Assembly (NCBI GenBank): GCA_947176605.1
Contig: CAMWRH010000015.1
Location: 1 to 49,988, forward strand
Reading direction: 5' to 3'
Origin: an uncultured Porphyromonadaceae bacterium
GTDB lineage: Bacteria > Bacteroidota > Bacteroidia > Bacteroidales > Muribaculaceae
Length of the DNA: 49,988 nucleotides
Position numbers and translations under genes: made by a program. Positions 8,741-16,820 of this stretch are shown here, one piece after another. The notes under the pieces are model-generated. The model was not told where the DNA came from. It saw only the letters and a list, made by a program, of their open reading frames with translations, and ran no database searches. How positions within the stretch are numbered: position 1 is the first letter of the stretch; each line of letters begins with the position of its first letter.

Positions 8741-10288
8741 ATGTCGAATAATACCCCTAAGATACTTTGGGCCGATGATGAAATCGACCTGCTTAAGCCT
8801 CATATCCTGTTTCTGAAGGCTAAGGGTTATGAGGTGGATACTGTGTCCAACGGGCGCGATGCGCTCGATGCGCTCCAGTCGGCCCGGTATTCGCTGATCC
8901 TGCTTGATGAGAATATGCCCGGTCTGTCGGGGTTGGAGACTCTGGCCCGCATCAATCAGCTCCATCCGGATATCCCGGTGATAATGATCACTAAGAGTGA
9001 GGAGGAGAATATCATGAATCAGGCTATCGGCAATCAGATTGCGGATTATCTGATCAAGCCGGTAAATCCGAATCAGATCCTGCTTTCGCTTAAGAAGAAT
9101 CTGCACTCTACCGAACTGGTGGCCCGGCAGGCTTCGAGTTCGTATCAGCAGGAGTTTCAGCAGATTTCGTCACTTATCAATTCGGCCTCTTCGGTGGAGG
9201 AGTGGATCGAGGTGTACAGGCTGCTGGTGTACTGGGAACTGAAACTGGCCGACAGCGACTCGCAGATGGATGAGATGCTGCTGCTCCAGAAGCGCGATGC
9301 GAATGCGAATTTCTGTAAGTTCGTGAAGCGCAATTATGAGGATTGGGTCACTTCCGATGAGCATCCGATGATGAGTCACGAGGTGTTCCGCCGCACTGTC
9401 TTCCCGCTGCTCGACAAGGGGGAGAAGGTGTGCTTCGTGCTGATCGATAATTTCCGTCTTGACCAGTGGCGCATCGTGCAGCCGCTGCTGTCGGAGTTTT
9501 TCAATATGGAGGAGAATCTTTATACCACGATTCTCCCTACTTCGACGCAGTATGCTCGGAATGCGATTTTTGCCGGGCTGATGCCGCTGCAGATCGCCAC
9601 TATGTATCCGCAGTATTGGGTGGATGAGGATGAGGATGAAGGGCTGAATATCCATGAAAGCAAGCTGATTCAGACGCAGCTCGACCGCTTCCGCCGTAAG
9701 GACCGTTTCGCTTATACGAAGATCAATGATTCGCAGGGTGGCGAGAAGTTTATCCGCCAACTGTCGAAGATGGCGGATATCCCGCTGCAGGTGCTGGTAC
9801 TGAATTTCATCGATATGCTTTCGCATGCGCGTACGGAGTCGAAGATGATCCGCGAACTGGCAAATTCCGATGCGGCCTACCGCTCGCTGACGGAGTCGTG
9901 GTTCCGCCATTCGTCGGCTGTCGACCTCTTCCGCCGGCTCGCCGAAATGGGGTATAAGGTAATCCTGACCACCGACCACGGCACTATCCGCGTGGATAAT
10001 CCGATCAAGGTGGTGGGCGACCGCAATACGAATACCAATCTGCGCTATAAGGTGGGTAAGAATCTGAATTATAATGCCAAGCAGGTGTATGAGATGAAGG
10101 ATCCGAAGCGGTTCGGGCTTCCGGCGCCGAATCTGTCGAGCACGTTTATATATGCTCTTAATGAGGATTTCTTCTCGTATCCGAATAATTACAATTATTA
10201 CGTGCAGTATTATACGGGCACTTTCCAGCATGGCGGAATCTCGCTGCAGGAGATGCTTGTGCCTCTGGTGACGCTGACTCCGAAGTGA
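8741..10288 (+). CDS. porX: PorX-like response regulator with PglZ/alkaline-phosphatase-like effector domain, 515 aa
   Basis: The N-terminal receiver domain (about 5-120) has the acidic pair in WADDEIDLL, phospho-acceptor Asp56 in LLDENMPG and the switch Lys in LIKPVNP. A linker helix follows, then a PglZ-type domain (about 200-515) of the alkaline phosphatase superfamily, with LIDNFRLDQW, TTDHGTIRV and a late QHGG segment as likely metal-ligand positions. This architecture is that of PorX, the regulator controlling T9SS genes in Porphyromonas gingivalis, whose effector domain has been described as an enzyme acting on nucleotides. ATG 8741 was chosen over an upstream TTG at 8735. It lies 21 bases behind the PorW-like gene. 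Confidence 0.88.
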   Translation: MSNNTPKILWADDEIDLLKPHILFLKAKGYEVDTVSNGRDALDALQSARYSLILLDENMPGLSGLETLARINQLHPDIPVIMITKSEEENIMNQAIGNQIADYLIKPVNPNQILLSLKKNLHSTELVARQASSSYQQEFQQISSLINSASSVEEWIEVYRLLVYWELKLADSDSQMDEMLLLQKRDANANFCKFVKRNYEDWVTSDEHPMMSHEVFRRTVFPLLDKGEKVCFVLIDNFRLDQWRIVQPLLSEFFNMEENLYTTILPTSTQYARNAIFAGLMPLQIATMYPQYWVDEDEDEGLNIHESKLIQTQLDRFRRKDRFAYTKINDSQGGEKFIRQLSKMADIPLQVLVLNFIDMLSHARTESKMIRELANSDAAYRSLTESWFRHSSAVDLFRRLAEMGYKVILTTDHGTIRVDNPIKVVGDRNTNTNLRYKVGKNLNYNAKQVYEMKDPKRFGLPAPNLSSTFIYALNEDFFSYPNNYNYYVQYYTGTFQHGGISLQEMLVPLVTLTPK

Positions 10289-10325
10289 TGCGCCTCCAGG
10301 AAATTACCCCAAATACACTTTTCTG

Positions 10326-11453
10326 ATGCGCAGGCTCCTTTACATATTTCCTTTGCTGATTGCAGGTGTGGCGGCCTCGGCTTTCAGGCCGCAGGGGGAT
10401 GCCATCCCTACGCTGCAGGCTCTTGAGGCGGCGGCTGATTCGGGTGTGCCGGAGGCGATGTACCGCCTGTCGGCGCTCTTTGAACGTGGCTATGATTCGA
10501 TTCCGGCTGATTCGGCCCGCTCGATGCGGCTCCTTGCCGGGGCGGCTGAGAAGGGGTATCTCCCGGCGTGCAATTATCTGGGGTACCGCCTGATGCAGCT
10601 TGGACGCAGTAAGGAGGGGCTGGAATGGATCGAGCGTGCCGCCGTGGCCGGTGATGCGAAGGCTCAGAGTAATCTGGGGTTTCTGCTTACGGAGGGGAAG
10701 GTGGTGAAGCGCGACCCTGAAAAGGCGGTTTTCTGGCTGCGGAAGGGGGCTGAGAACGGTTCGGCTACGGCTGCCTCGATGCTGGGCGACCTCTATCGCG
10801 ACGGCTTAGGGGTGGCCTGCGATACGGCGGCGGCGGCCAAGTGCTATCTGGCTGCTGTGGATGCCGGTCTGGCTGACGCTGCCTATAAGCTGGAGGCGAT
10901 GATGGCTCCCCGATGGGCAGCCCTCCCCTATGCCGATCAGCTCGCTTTGGCTCTCTATTTCTATCCGGGGCGTGCTCCGGGTGTGGCTATCCCTATTCTG
11001 GAGAGGCTTGCTCATGCGGAGCCGCCGCAGGTGGCCGGATATGGAGATGCGGCAGGTGACTCGGCAGGTGACTCGGTAGATGGCGCCCCGGATGGCTCCG
11101 GGGCGGCTGAGCCGGGGGTGAATGCGGGTGAGGTCAGCGCCCGGGCTGCGGCATTGTTAGGGGATGCGTATACGCGTGCGCTCGGTGTGCCCTACGATCA
11201 CGACCGCTCTCTGCTTTATTACTGGCGAAGCGCGGAGCAGGGGTATGCCCCGGCGCAGTTTGTGGTGGCGGAGTTGCTTGAGATTTTCCCGGATGCGCTC
11301 GATTCCCTGACTGCGGCCCCACCCTCGGCGGAGGAGCTGATGCAGTGTGCCGCCGAGGCAGGAATCAATTCGGCCAAGGAAGCCACTGAGGCTCTTTTCT
11401 CCCCTCTTGATACGGCTGTGTCAGGCCGCAGTGCGGCGGCGGCAACCAATTGA
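10326..11453 (+). CDS. Exported Sel1-like repeat protein, 375 aa
   Basis: There is a signal peptide at residues 1-20 (LLYIFPLLIAGVAASAF). The mature part carries Sel1-type repeats (A-x-x-G-x-x-x-A-x-x-x-L-G pattern), for instance AAEKGYLPACNYLGYRLM, AAVAGDAKAQSNLGFLLTEG, GAENGSATAASMLGDLYRDG and a last one near 310 (AEQGYAPAQFVVAELL). A low-complexity Gly/Asp/Ser/Ala linker around 245-270 separates the two repeat blocks. It is probably a periplasmic adaptor; no partner is identifiable. It starts 37 bases after porX and its stop overlaps the frame leading to the LD-carboxypeptidase gene, so it is probably in the same operon. Confidence 0.82.
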   Translation: MRRLLYIFPLLIAGVAASAFRPQGDAIPTLQALEAAADSGVPEAMYRLSALFERGYDSIPADSARSMRLLAGAAEKGYLPACNYLGYRLMQLGRSKEGLEWIERAAVAGDAKAQSNLGFLLTEGKVVKRDPEKAVFWLRKGAENGSATAASMLGDLYRDGLGVACDTAAAAKCYLAAVDAGLADAAYKLEAMMAPRWAALPYADQLALALYFYPGRAPGVAIPILERLAHAEPPQVAGYGDAAGDSAGDSVDGAPDGSGAAEPGVNAGEVSARAAALLGDAYTRALGVPYDHDRSLLYYWRSAEQGYAPAQFVVAELLEIFPDALDSLTAAPPSAEELMQCAAEAGINSAKEATEALFSPLDTAVSGRSAAAATN

Positions 11454-11509
11454 TGCCGCCTGCTTACCGCTTTAATTCTATCCCGACAATTCTATCCCGA
11501 CTCTACATT

Positions 11510-12499
11510 ATGAAATTCGCTATTATCTCTCCCGCTACCGAGGTGATGCCTCTCTATATTGACGGTGCCGTGGCCGAACTGTGCCGATGCGGTCATGAGG
11601 CTGTGGTGTTGCCCCATGCCAAGGGGCCGCGTCACGGCACGTTTGCGGCCTCCGATGCCGACCGTCTGTCGGATTTGGAGCAGGCTCTTACCGACCCTTC
11701 GGTCGATGTGATTCTCTGCGCACGTGGGGGCTACGGTTGTGTGCACTTGCTTTCGGAGCGGCTGGAGCGGCTGGTGAGCCGTAATCGGAAATGGCTGGTG
11801 GGTTTCAGCGACATATCGGCGCTCCATGCACTTTGGCTTAATGCGGGGGCTCCGTCGCTTCATGCCTCGATGGCGAAGCAGCTGGCGCTGCGCTCGCCGG
11901 AGTCGCAGGCGGATGAGGTAAGGGCGTTTCTTGAACCCGAACTCGGTCCGGAGGCCGACCGTGAGGGATTGCTGCGCTCGGCCGAGGCTACGCTGCGCAT
12001 TCTGGAAGGGGCGAAGGAGATTTCCTACACTTTTACCCCGGCAGGTATCCTGAATGCCCCGGCTCCGCATACTGTGGCCGAAGGGATAATCATGGGGGGT
12101 AATCTGGCGGTACTCAACGGACTTGCCGCTACCCGCTGGGATATCCTGTCGGCTGAGCGGCTGCGGGGGCGTGTCCTGTTTCTGGAGGATGTGGGTGAGA
12201 AGATCTATCAGGTGGAGCGGATGCTGACGCGGCTGCATCTGGCAGGTGTGTTCGATGCAGTGTCGGCTGTGGTGTTCGGCACATTTACCGATTACCGCGC
12301 CGACCGCAATTACCCTTCGATGGAGGCGATGATTGCCGACCGTTTCAGGCGCTGGGGGGTTCGCTGTCCTGTTGTGACGGGAGTCCCGATAGGTCATCAG
12401 TCGCATAATCTTCCGATTCCGGAAGGGTGGCATGCGCGTCTCGACATTTCTGCCCCATCGGCCACACTCACGCTCACTGCCTTACCACTGACGCTCTGA
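11510..12499 (+). CDS. S66 family muramoyltetrapeptide (L,D-) carboxypeptidase, 329 aa
   Basis: LdcA/MccF family serine peptidase, which removes the terminal D-Ala from murein tetrapeptides during peptidoglycan recycling. The family's Ser-Glu-His triad is visible: Ser100 in VGFSDISALH, Glu226 in LFLEDVGE and His296 in GVPIGHQSHN. The ARGGYG segment at 71-76 is also typical. Length matches the family. ATG 11510 was chosen because it opens with the conserved KFAIISPA strand and gives no signal peptide, fitting a cytoplasmic enzyme; the frame is open back to 11450. It converges on a peptidoglycan L,D-transpeptidase-like gene 13 bases away. Confidence 0.9.
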   Translation: MKFAIISPATEVMPLYIDGAVAELCRCGHEAVVLPHAKGPRHGTFAASDADRLSDLEQALTDPSVDVILCARGGYGCVHLLSERLERLVSRNRKWLVGFSDISALHALWLNAGAPSLHASMAKQLALRSPESQADEVRAFLEPELGPEADREGLLRSAEATLRILEGAKEISYTFTPAGILNAPAPHTVAEGIIMGGNLAVLNGLAATRWDILSAERLRGRVLFLEDVGEKIYQVERMLTRLHLAGVFDAVSAVVFGTFTDYRADRNYPSMEAMIADRFRRWGVRCPVVTGVPIGHQSHNLPIPEGWHARLDISAPSATLTLTALPLTL

Positions 12500-12512
12500 G
12501 GATACGGATTAT

Positions 12513-13154
12513 TTACTTATCTTCACATACTGCATAGAGGTAGATGCGCTTCCCCTGCCCCACCAGTTCCTGAAGCACGTCTAAGGTCTTGGAGGATATG
12601 GCGAAGCACCCCTCGCTGATGGTGGTGATTGCGGGAATAGGGATACCGTTGGTGTATGATTCTCCAAGCACAGGGCACTCATGGATTACGATGCCTCGGG
12701 AGGCGGCATTGCTGTTGGTCGGGCTGAGGCCGTCGATGCGTATACACGGGACATCGTAATTATGCATTCTGTCGTTGCAGCGCAACCTGTATTCTCCAAG
12801 GCTTGAGCATCCACTGCCGGGTTTGTTGGAGAAGACTGGGCGGTTGGCGGTGCTTCCCCCGCCCCCTCCGTGGGCGCATTTGGATTTGGACAGGAGTTTT
12901 TTCCGCTTGTTGTCGTAGACAAAAAAGCGTGGCCGTGCCGAGGATATGCCGAAGTCACAGAGGATCGATATCTCCTCTCCATGCCTGGCTACATTCACAT
13001 AGTCAGCGTCCGGTTTCGAGGCAGCTTGACTCGTTTCTTCCTGATTTTCCGAAGCCCTCGCACATCCTGCAACACAGGGTAAAATCATGGCGAATCCCAT
13101 GATAACGATTCCGCCGACCATCGTGGCGTATTTTCCAAGTTTCAGTTTTCCCAT
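12513..13154 (-). CDS. YkuD_2-type L,D-transpeptidase family lipoprotein, 213 aa
   Basis: Started at 13154, the protein has a signal peptide ending in lipobox VAGC with Cys31. The catalytic domain (about 105-205) resembles the murein L,D-transpeptidase catalytic domain family (PF13645 type): SNKPGSGCSSLGEY, then IRIDGLSPTNSNAASRGIVIH with His158, then SEGCFAIS with catalytic Cys183. An upstream ATG at 13208 would add 18 residues and spoil the signal peptide. Expected role: peptidoglycan crosslinking or binding in the periplasm. It is unusually Cys-rich (Cys31, 66, 93, 116, 126, 137, 160, 183, 210) and carries a five-glycine run at 96-100. A near-consensus promoter element (TTACTTTG on the minus strand) lies about 30 bases upstream. 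Confidence 0.8.
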   Translation of the reverse strand: MGKLKLGKYATMVGGIVIMGFAMILPCVAGCARASENQEETSQAASKPDADYVNVARHGEEISILCDFGISSARPRFFVYDNKRKKLLSKSKCAHGGGGGSTANRPVFSNKPGSGCSSLGEYRLRCNDRMHNYDVPCIRIDGLSPTNSNAASRGIVIHECPVLGESYTNGIPIPAITTISEGCFAISSKTLDVLQELVGQGKRIYLYAVCEDK

Positions 13155-13230
13155 ATCTGTATATACCATCCTATCGCCCAAAGTAAAGGCAGCTCCCTTA
13201 ATTTTCAACTCCGGAAAATTACAATATTAA

Positions 13231-13357
13231 CCAATTGCAACCGCGGAGCGCTCCGCGGTTATCAGGCTATACGACGACTCCGCGGTTATCAGGCCATGCT
13301 GTTACTCTGCGGTTAACAGCCATATATTTGATATTTGCCAATTATAACCGCGGAGCG
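13231..13357. repeat. Nested direct and inverted repeats around an AACCGCGGAGC core
   Basis: A perfect 22-base palindrome lies at 13239-13260. The 17-base unit starting CTCCGCGGTTATCAGGC occurs at 13251-13267 and exactly at 13278-13294, with a diverged third copy at 13305-13321: a 27-base period with variable 10-base spacers. CGCTCCGCGGTTAT at 13249-13262 is the exact inverse of 13344-13357. An 18/20 direct repeat links 13231-13250 and 13338-13357. The function is unknown; a binding array, an extragenic repeat or an invertible segment are all possible. Confidence 0.85.
13323..13330 (+). promoter_or_regulatory. Putative Bacteroides-type -7 element TATATTTG
   Basis: Exact TAnnTTTG match inside the repeat block. 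No good -33 TTTG is placed 19-21 bases upstream. With the terminator at 13499-13527 it brackets a stretch without any credible gene on this strand. Confidence 0.35.
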
Positions 13358-13527
13358 ATTACTGTTTCAGATATGATGATACTGAATCGGGTATCCTCAA
13401 GGCCGTGAAATAGGCATTTTTCCATCTGCGGCTGACATCAGACTCATATGAGGCGGCATTTTGCCAATACAGTGTTAAAGTTTCATATTTCAACATCGGG
13501 GCCGGGTGATTTTCCGGCCCTTTTTTT
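13336..13527 (+). ncRNA. Candidate small RNA of about 190 nt (promoter-terminator pair)
   Basis: Inferred only from a -7 element at 13323-13330 and a strong intrinsic terminator at 13499-13527, with no convincing open frame between them (the first ATG at 13375 opens just 11 codons). The nearest plus-strand gene upstream ends at 12499, so the terminator needs another explanation. The RNA would begin inside the inverted-repeat copy at 13338-13357. No family was recognised. Confidence 0.3.
13499..13527 (+). terminator. Strong intrinsic terminator with no known upstream gene
   Basis: GGGCCGG (13499-13505) pairs with CCGGCCC (13514-13520) around an eight-base loop, followed by seven T (13521-13527). 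The opposite strand has no U tract, so it serves the plus strand. The remaining 13528-13702 is GC-rich and shows no gene. Confidence 0.8.
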
Positions 13528-13702
13528 GTTGATGATTTATCCGTAAGGGCATTCTCCTCCGGGCTTTGCAGCCGGCTCCCGCATTGGATACAACCCTCCA
13601 CCCCGCCCACACACCGGGGGGAGCGGAATCCCGATTCCATTCCAGCATGCTGCACCGTCAAGTGGCTCTTGCATTTGACCACTCATTAAAACCTAAAATG
13701 CT

Positions 13703-14530
13703 ATGGACACAAAGAAAAACTATCAGTCGAGGATACAGGATGGCGACTATTGCAATGTTGATTCGCGCCGCGCGGATGAGGAACTCATGATTGAGGATCA
13801 TCCCCATAAGTGCATTGAAGATAAATATCCTGCCGATGCGGCAGCTCCGGCGGCTGCCGCCGCCGCTCCGGTAGATACTGAATACCCGGCCGATTCGCTG
13901 TCGGCTGTAAGCGATGAGCCGGTGAAGAAGCATTCGGCATGGTGGGTATGGTGGGCCGCATGTCTGGCTGCCCTGGTGCTGATCGGAAGCTGGCTATTCT
14001 ATTCGCGCCGCACGGATACGGATTACGGCAGCAATGTGGCTTTCAATACCTCTGCGCCGGTCAAGGCCGTAGGCAATACGGTGAGCGCCGTGGGCAACGG
14101 GGCGGTAGCCGCCGGGAAGTCGGTAGGCTCGGCTGTATCAGGCCTTTATTCGAAGGCCGCATCTGCCACTTCGGCAGCTGTGAAGTCGGTAGCCGGATCT
14201 GCCGGAAAGGCCGCCAATATCATCTATTATTTCGGTAATGACGAGTCGGCTGTGGCCAATGACAATGCTGTGCTCAATCAGGCTGCTGCCGATATCAAGG
14301 CGGCCGATGCAGATGTGACTGTCACGGCTTATGCCAGCACCGTAGGCAATGCCGCCTATAACGAGAATCTTAGCGAGCGACGCGCGGAGAATATCGCCGC
14401 TTATCTGGTGGCTCACGGTGTGCCGAAGGATCACGTGAAGGTGGTAGGCGCAGGGGCCTCACAGTCGTTCGGTGGAGGCAACCCGTCGTACAACCGCCGC
14501 GCCAACATCCATATCGACTACAACAGCTGA
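13703..14530 (+). CDS. Membrane-anchored OmpA-like domain protein, 275 aa
   Basis: The N-terminal 79 residues are hydrophilic, with an Ala/Pro-rich stretch at 46-56. They are followed by one transmembrane segment at about 80-100 (WVWWAACLAALVLIGSWLFY) and a Ser/Ala/Val-rich linker. The C-terminal OmpA-like peptidoglycan-binding domain (about 175-275) contains the typical ENLSERRAENIAAYLVAHGV segment and a final YNRRANIHI. A cytoplasmic tail plus periplasmic OmpA domain implies inner-membrane anchoring rather than a barrel. The linker at 112-170 is made of imperfect repeats (VKAVGNTVSAVGNGAVAAG). A CCTAAAA motif precedes the ATG. A strong terminator follows. Confidence 0.83.
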   Translation: MDTKKNYQSRIQDGDYCNVDSRRADEELMIEDHPHKCIEDKYPADAAAPAAAAAAPVDTEYPADSLSAVSDEPVKKHSAWWVWWAACLAALVLIGSWLFYSRRTDTDYGSNVAFNTSAPVKAVGNTVSAVGNGAVAAGKSVGSAVSGLYSKAASATSAAVKSVAGSAGKAANIIYYFGNDESAVANDNAVLNQAAADIKAADADVTVTAYASTVGNAAYNENLSERRAENIAAYLVAHGVPKDHVKVVGAGASQSFGGGNPSYNRRANIHIDYNS

Positions 14531-14586
14531 TGAGAGCCGTATCGCGGCACTCCTCCCAATTCTGACACAGGTTTTCAACATAATCC

Positions 14587-14629
14587 GCTCCCGCTTCGCG
14601 TCGCTGACGCGTGGCGGGGGCTTTTTTTT
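14587..14629 (+). terminator. Intrinsic terminator of the OmpA-like gene
   Basis: GCTCCCGC (14587-14594) pairs with GCGGGGGC (14614-14621), with an inner helix CGCGTC/GACGCG, followed by eight T (14622-14629). It ends transcription 60-100 bases after the stop codon. Confidence 0.92.
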
Positions 14630-14664
14630 GCCACGTATATACCGCTGCCCGGAATTATTTTGAT

Positions 14665-14672
14665 TATATTTG
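14665..14672 (+). promoter_or_regulatory. Putative -7 element TATATTTG upstream of the SprT-like gene
   Basis: Exact TAnnTTTG match after the terminator at 14629, with no clear -33 box. It would give a leader of about 225 bases before ATG 14904, containing a 20-codon frame from 14693 and the heptamer array. Confidence 0.4.
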
Positions 14673-14828
14673 CAGTCGAAAGGCCGCCCCCCATGCAACC
14701 CCTCCCTATGGCGGTCGCGACAGGTCGCTACCCTACAAAATTCCCTAAAGCCTAAAACCGAAACCCAAGCCGTGCCTCGTAGTCCCGCGCCCGAGCTTCA
14801 GCGAAGGGAAAGCTCCGGCACCCCCGCG

Positions 14829-14902
14829 CCTAAAACCTAAAACTCTAAAACCTAAAGCCTAAAACCTAAAGCCTAAAACCTAAAGCTTAAAACCTAAAGC
14901 CT
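14829..14902 (+). repeat. Heptamer tandem array (CCTAAAR)n abutting a start codon
   Basis: About ten tandem copies of CCTAAAA or CCTAAAG, alternating so that a 14-base unit is visible, with two impure units (CTCTAAAA and CTTAAAA). The last copy ends two bases before ATG 14904. Isolated copies also occur at about 14745-14757 and just before the OmpA-like start at 13703. Length variation by slippage is likely. Confidence 0.93.
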
Positions 14903-14903
14903 C

Positions 14904-15578
14904 ATGAGACCATCACTGGAAGATGCACGACGGATGTTCGGGGAGTTCAACCGTCAGATGTTTGACAATGCCCTCCCCCCGCTGAAAATAGAACTTAATA
15001 ATGCCGGGCGGTCGCTCGGCATGTTTGTGCATCCGCGCCGACGCGGCACCACTCCCGACCCGTCGAAGTGCGCCATCCGCCTGAGCACCCGCCTCGACCT
15101 GCCGCAGGAGGAGGTGGAGAATACCGTAATCCATGAGATGATACACTATTATATCTGGTATTTCAACATACCGGATACCTCAGCGCATGGGTCGGCTTTC
15201 CGGCGGAAGATGGAGGAAATCAACCGCCGTCACAGTCGCCGCATCACCATCCGCCATAAGAGCAGCGAAGAGCAGCTGCAATCCGATACGCATCACCGCA
15301 ACAATTACATCTGCGTGCAGTACCGGACCGACGGGCGCCGCACACTGACCGTATGCTCGCGCCCTTTCGTATTTGAGCTTTACCGTATTCTGGAGGGGAA
15401 TCCGCAGTTCTGCCGGGTGGAGTGGTACTGGAGCATGGATAGCTGGTTCAATCGCTTTCCGCTGTCGCGCACGGCGAAGATGTATCTGATTACGGATGCC
15501 GATTTCAACGCCCATTTCGCCACTGCCACTCCATGCGAGTGCGATGGCCATACGTTCCGCCCCAAACAGCGACGCTGA
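14904..15578 (+). CDS. SprT-like zinc metalloprotease domain protein, 224 aa
   Basis: The zincin signature HEMIHYY is at 77-83 (His77, Glu78, His81), with a probable third ligand His95 in TSAHGSAFR, as in SprT/Spartan-type domains. No signal peptide is present, so it is cytoplasmic. The C-terminal 90 residues have scattered Cys (137, 150, 172, 211, 213) that could form a small zinc-binding segment, but no clean motif is seen. SprT-like enzymes in other organisms process DNA-protein crosslinks; the substrate here is unknown. The start directly abuts the heptamer array, so translation initiation may depend on array length (inference). Confidence 0.85.
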   Translation: MRPSLEDARRMFGEFNRQMFDNALPPLKIELNNAGRSLGMFVHPRRRGTTPDPSKCAIRLSTRLDLPQEEVENTVIHEMIHYYIWYFNIPDTSAHGSAFRRKMEEINRRHSRRITIRHKSSEEQLQSDTHHRNNYICVQYRTDGRRTLTVCSRPFVFELYRILEGNPQFCRVEWYWSMDSWFNRFPLSRTAKMYLITDADFNAHFATATPCECDGHTFRPKQRR

Positions 15579-15596
15579 ACCGGCTGAAAACGGTCA

Positions 15597-15633
15597 TCCC
15601 CCGCCCTTTTCGCAGTGAAAAAGGACCGGGGGA
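15597..15633. terminator. Hairpin between convergent genes, possible bidirectional terminator
   Basis: TCCCCC (15597-15602) pairs with GGGGGA (15628-15633) and CCTTTT (15605-15610) pairs with AAAAGG (near 15619-15624). No strong T tract follows on either side. It lies between the SprT-like gene (+) and purC (-). Confidence 0.45.
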
Positions 15634-15700
15634 CGGGGTAGTTGTATCATCAGTGTTGCGCCTTGCGGCGGGGGGCGTGATGCCCCGGTCAGTCGCCGGC

Positions 15701-16648
15701 TCAGCCCAGACGGCCGAGGCACTCGCTGACGTTGTCGAAGATGCGCTGCTCAAGGGCGCTCTCGTCGGCAGGCTGGAATTTCTTGCCGGTGATGTGCTCG
15801 TAGAGTTCGATGTAGCGCCGGCTTACTTCCTGGCAGTATTCATCGGTCATCTCGGGCACCTGCTGACCTTCCTTGCCCATGAATCCGTTGGATATGAGCC
15901 ACTGACGCACGAATTCCTTTGAAAGCTGGCGCTGGGGCTCCCCTTTCTCGAAGCGCTCTTCGTAGCCGTCGGCGTAGAAGTAGCGTGAGGAGTCGGGGGT
16001 ATGGATCTCGTCGATGAGGATTACCTTGCCGTCGAGCAGGCCGAATTCGTATTTGGTATCCACCAGGATGAGGCCGCGCTCGGCTGCCATCTGCTGGCCG
16101 CGCTCGAAGAGTGCGAGGGCGTAGCGCTCCACCTGCTCATATACCTCCTCGGGCACGATGCCGCGGGCAATGATCTCTTCGCGTGAGATATTCTCGTCGT
16201 GCCCTTCGTCGGCTTTGGTGGTGGGGGTGAGGATGGGATGCTCGAATTTCTGATTCTCACGCATACCATCGGGTATCGCCACACCGCAGATTTCGCGGGC
16301 TCCGTTCTGATATTCGCGCCATGCCGATCCGGTGAGGTAGCCGCGCACAATCATCTCTATCTTGAGCGGCTGGCATTTCTTGCCTACGGTGGCCATCGGG
16401 TCGGGAACGGCTATTTTCCAGTTGGGCACTATGTCGGAGGTAGCGTCGAGGAAGTACTCGGCAATCTGGTTGAGCACCTGCCCCTTGAACGGGATCCCTT
16501 TCGGGAGCACCACGTCGAATGCCGAGATACGGTCGGTGGCTACCATTACCAACAGGTCGTCGATGTCATAGACATCGCGCACTTTTCCATGATACACGGA
16601 TTTCTGATTCTTAAACTCGAAATCAGTACGAGAAAGAGTTGCTGCCAT
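15701..16648 (-). CDS. purC: Phosphoribosylaminoimidazole-succinocarboxamide synthase (SAICAR synthetase), 315 aa
   Basis: Catalyses ATP-dependent ligation of aspartate to CAIR in purine biosynthesis. Diagnostic segments are [20 protein letters not shown] (ATP-binding strand region, about 21-40), [16 protein letters not shown] (41-56), [11 protein letters not shown] (about 99-109) and LVDTKYEFG (about 194-202), followed by [13 protein letters not shown] and the conserved [12 protein letters not shown] end (here SKEFVRQW). The length of 315 fits the longer PurC class common in Bacteroidota. It is a single-gene unit with its own -7 element about 30 bases upstream, convergent with the SprT-like gene. 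Confidence 0.97.
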   Translation of the reverse strand: MAATLSRTDFEFKNQKSVYHGKVRDVYDIDDLLVMVATDRISAFDVVLPKGIPFKGQVLNQIAEYFLDATSDIVPNWKIAVPDPMATVGKKCQPLKIEMIVRGYLTGSAWREYQNGAREICGVAIPDGMRENQKFEHPILTPTTKADEGHDENISREEIIARGIVPEEVYEQVERYALALFERGQQMAAERGLILVDTKYEFGLLDGKVILIDEIHTPDSSRYFYADGYEERFEKGEPQRQLSKEFVRQWLISNGFMGKEGQQVPEMTDEYCQEVSRRYIELYEHITGKKFQPADESALEQRIFDNVSECLGRLG

Positions 16649-16676
16649 TATTTATCGCAATAATTGTTACTGGATG

Positions 16677-16684
16677 CAAAATTA
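16677..16684 (-). promoter_or_regulatory. -7 element of the purC promoter
   Basis: The minus strand reads TAATTTTG, an exact TAnnTTTG match, 29 bases upstream of the purC ATG. A clear -33 box is not seen. Confidence 0.6.
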
Positions 16685-16770
16685 CAAAAAATCCGCGATA
16701 CTCCCGTCATCCACCTCCCCTTTTTAATCTGTCGCCCCACACCGTATATCAACCATTTTACATATAATAT

Positions 16771-16801
16771 TTTGATAGAGTTGGGTTATTTATTAATTTT
16801 G
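16771..16801 (+). promoter_or_regulatory. Full-consensus Bacteroides promoter of the AT-rich islet
   Basis: TTTG at 16771-16774, a 19-base spacer, then TAATTTTG at 16794-16801. Both elements match the Bacteroides primary sigma factor consensus exactly. Predicted transcription start is near 16807, about 14 bases before the 36-codon frame. Confidence 0.8.
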
Positions 16802-16820
16802 CAAGACTAACAAACAACCG

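Noticed and set aside
13251..13321. CRISPR-like spacing (17-base units, 27-base period)
   Set aside because: Spacers are only 10 bases, the third unit is degenerate and no cas genes are present; treated as a short tandem repeat.
13359..13682. 107-codon open frame on the minus strand
   Set aside because: It crosses a strong terminator hairpin, has no signal peptide or recognisable domain, and lies in a repeat and small-RNA candidate region.
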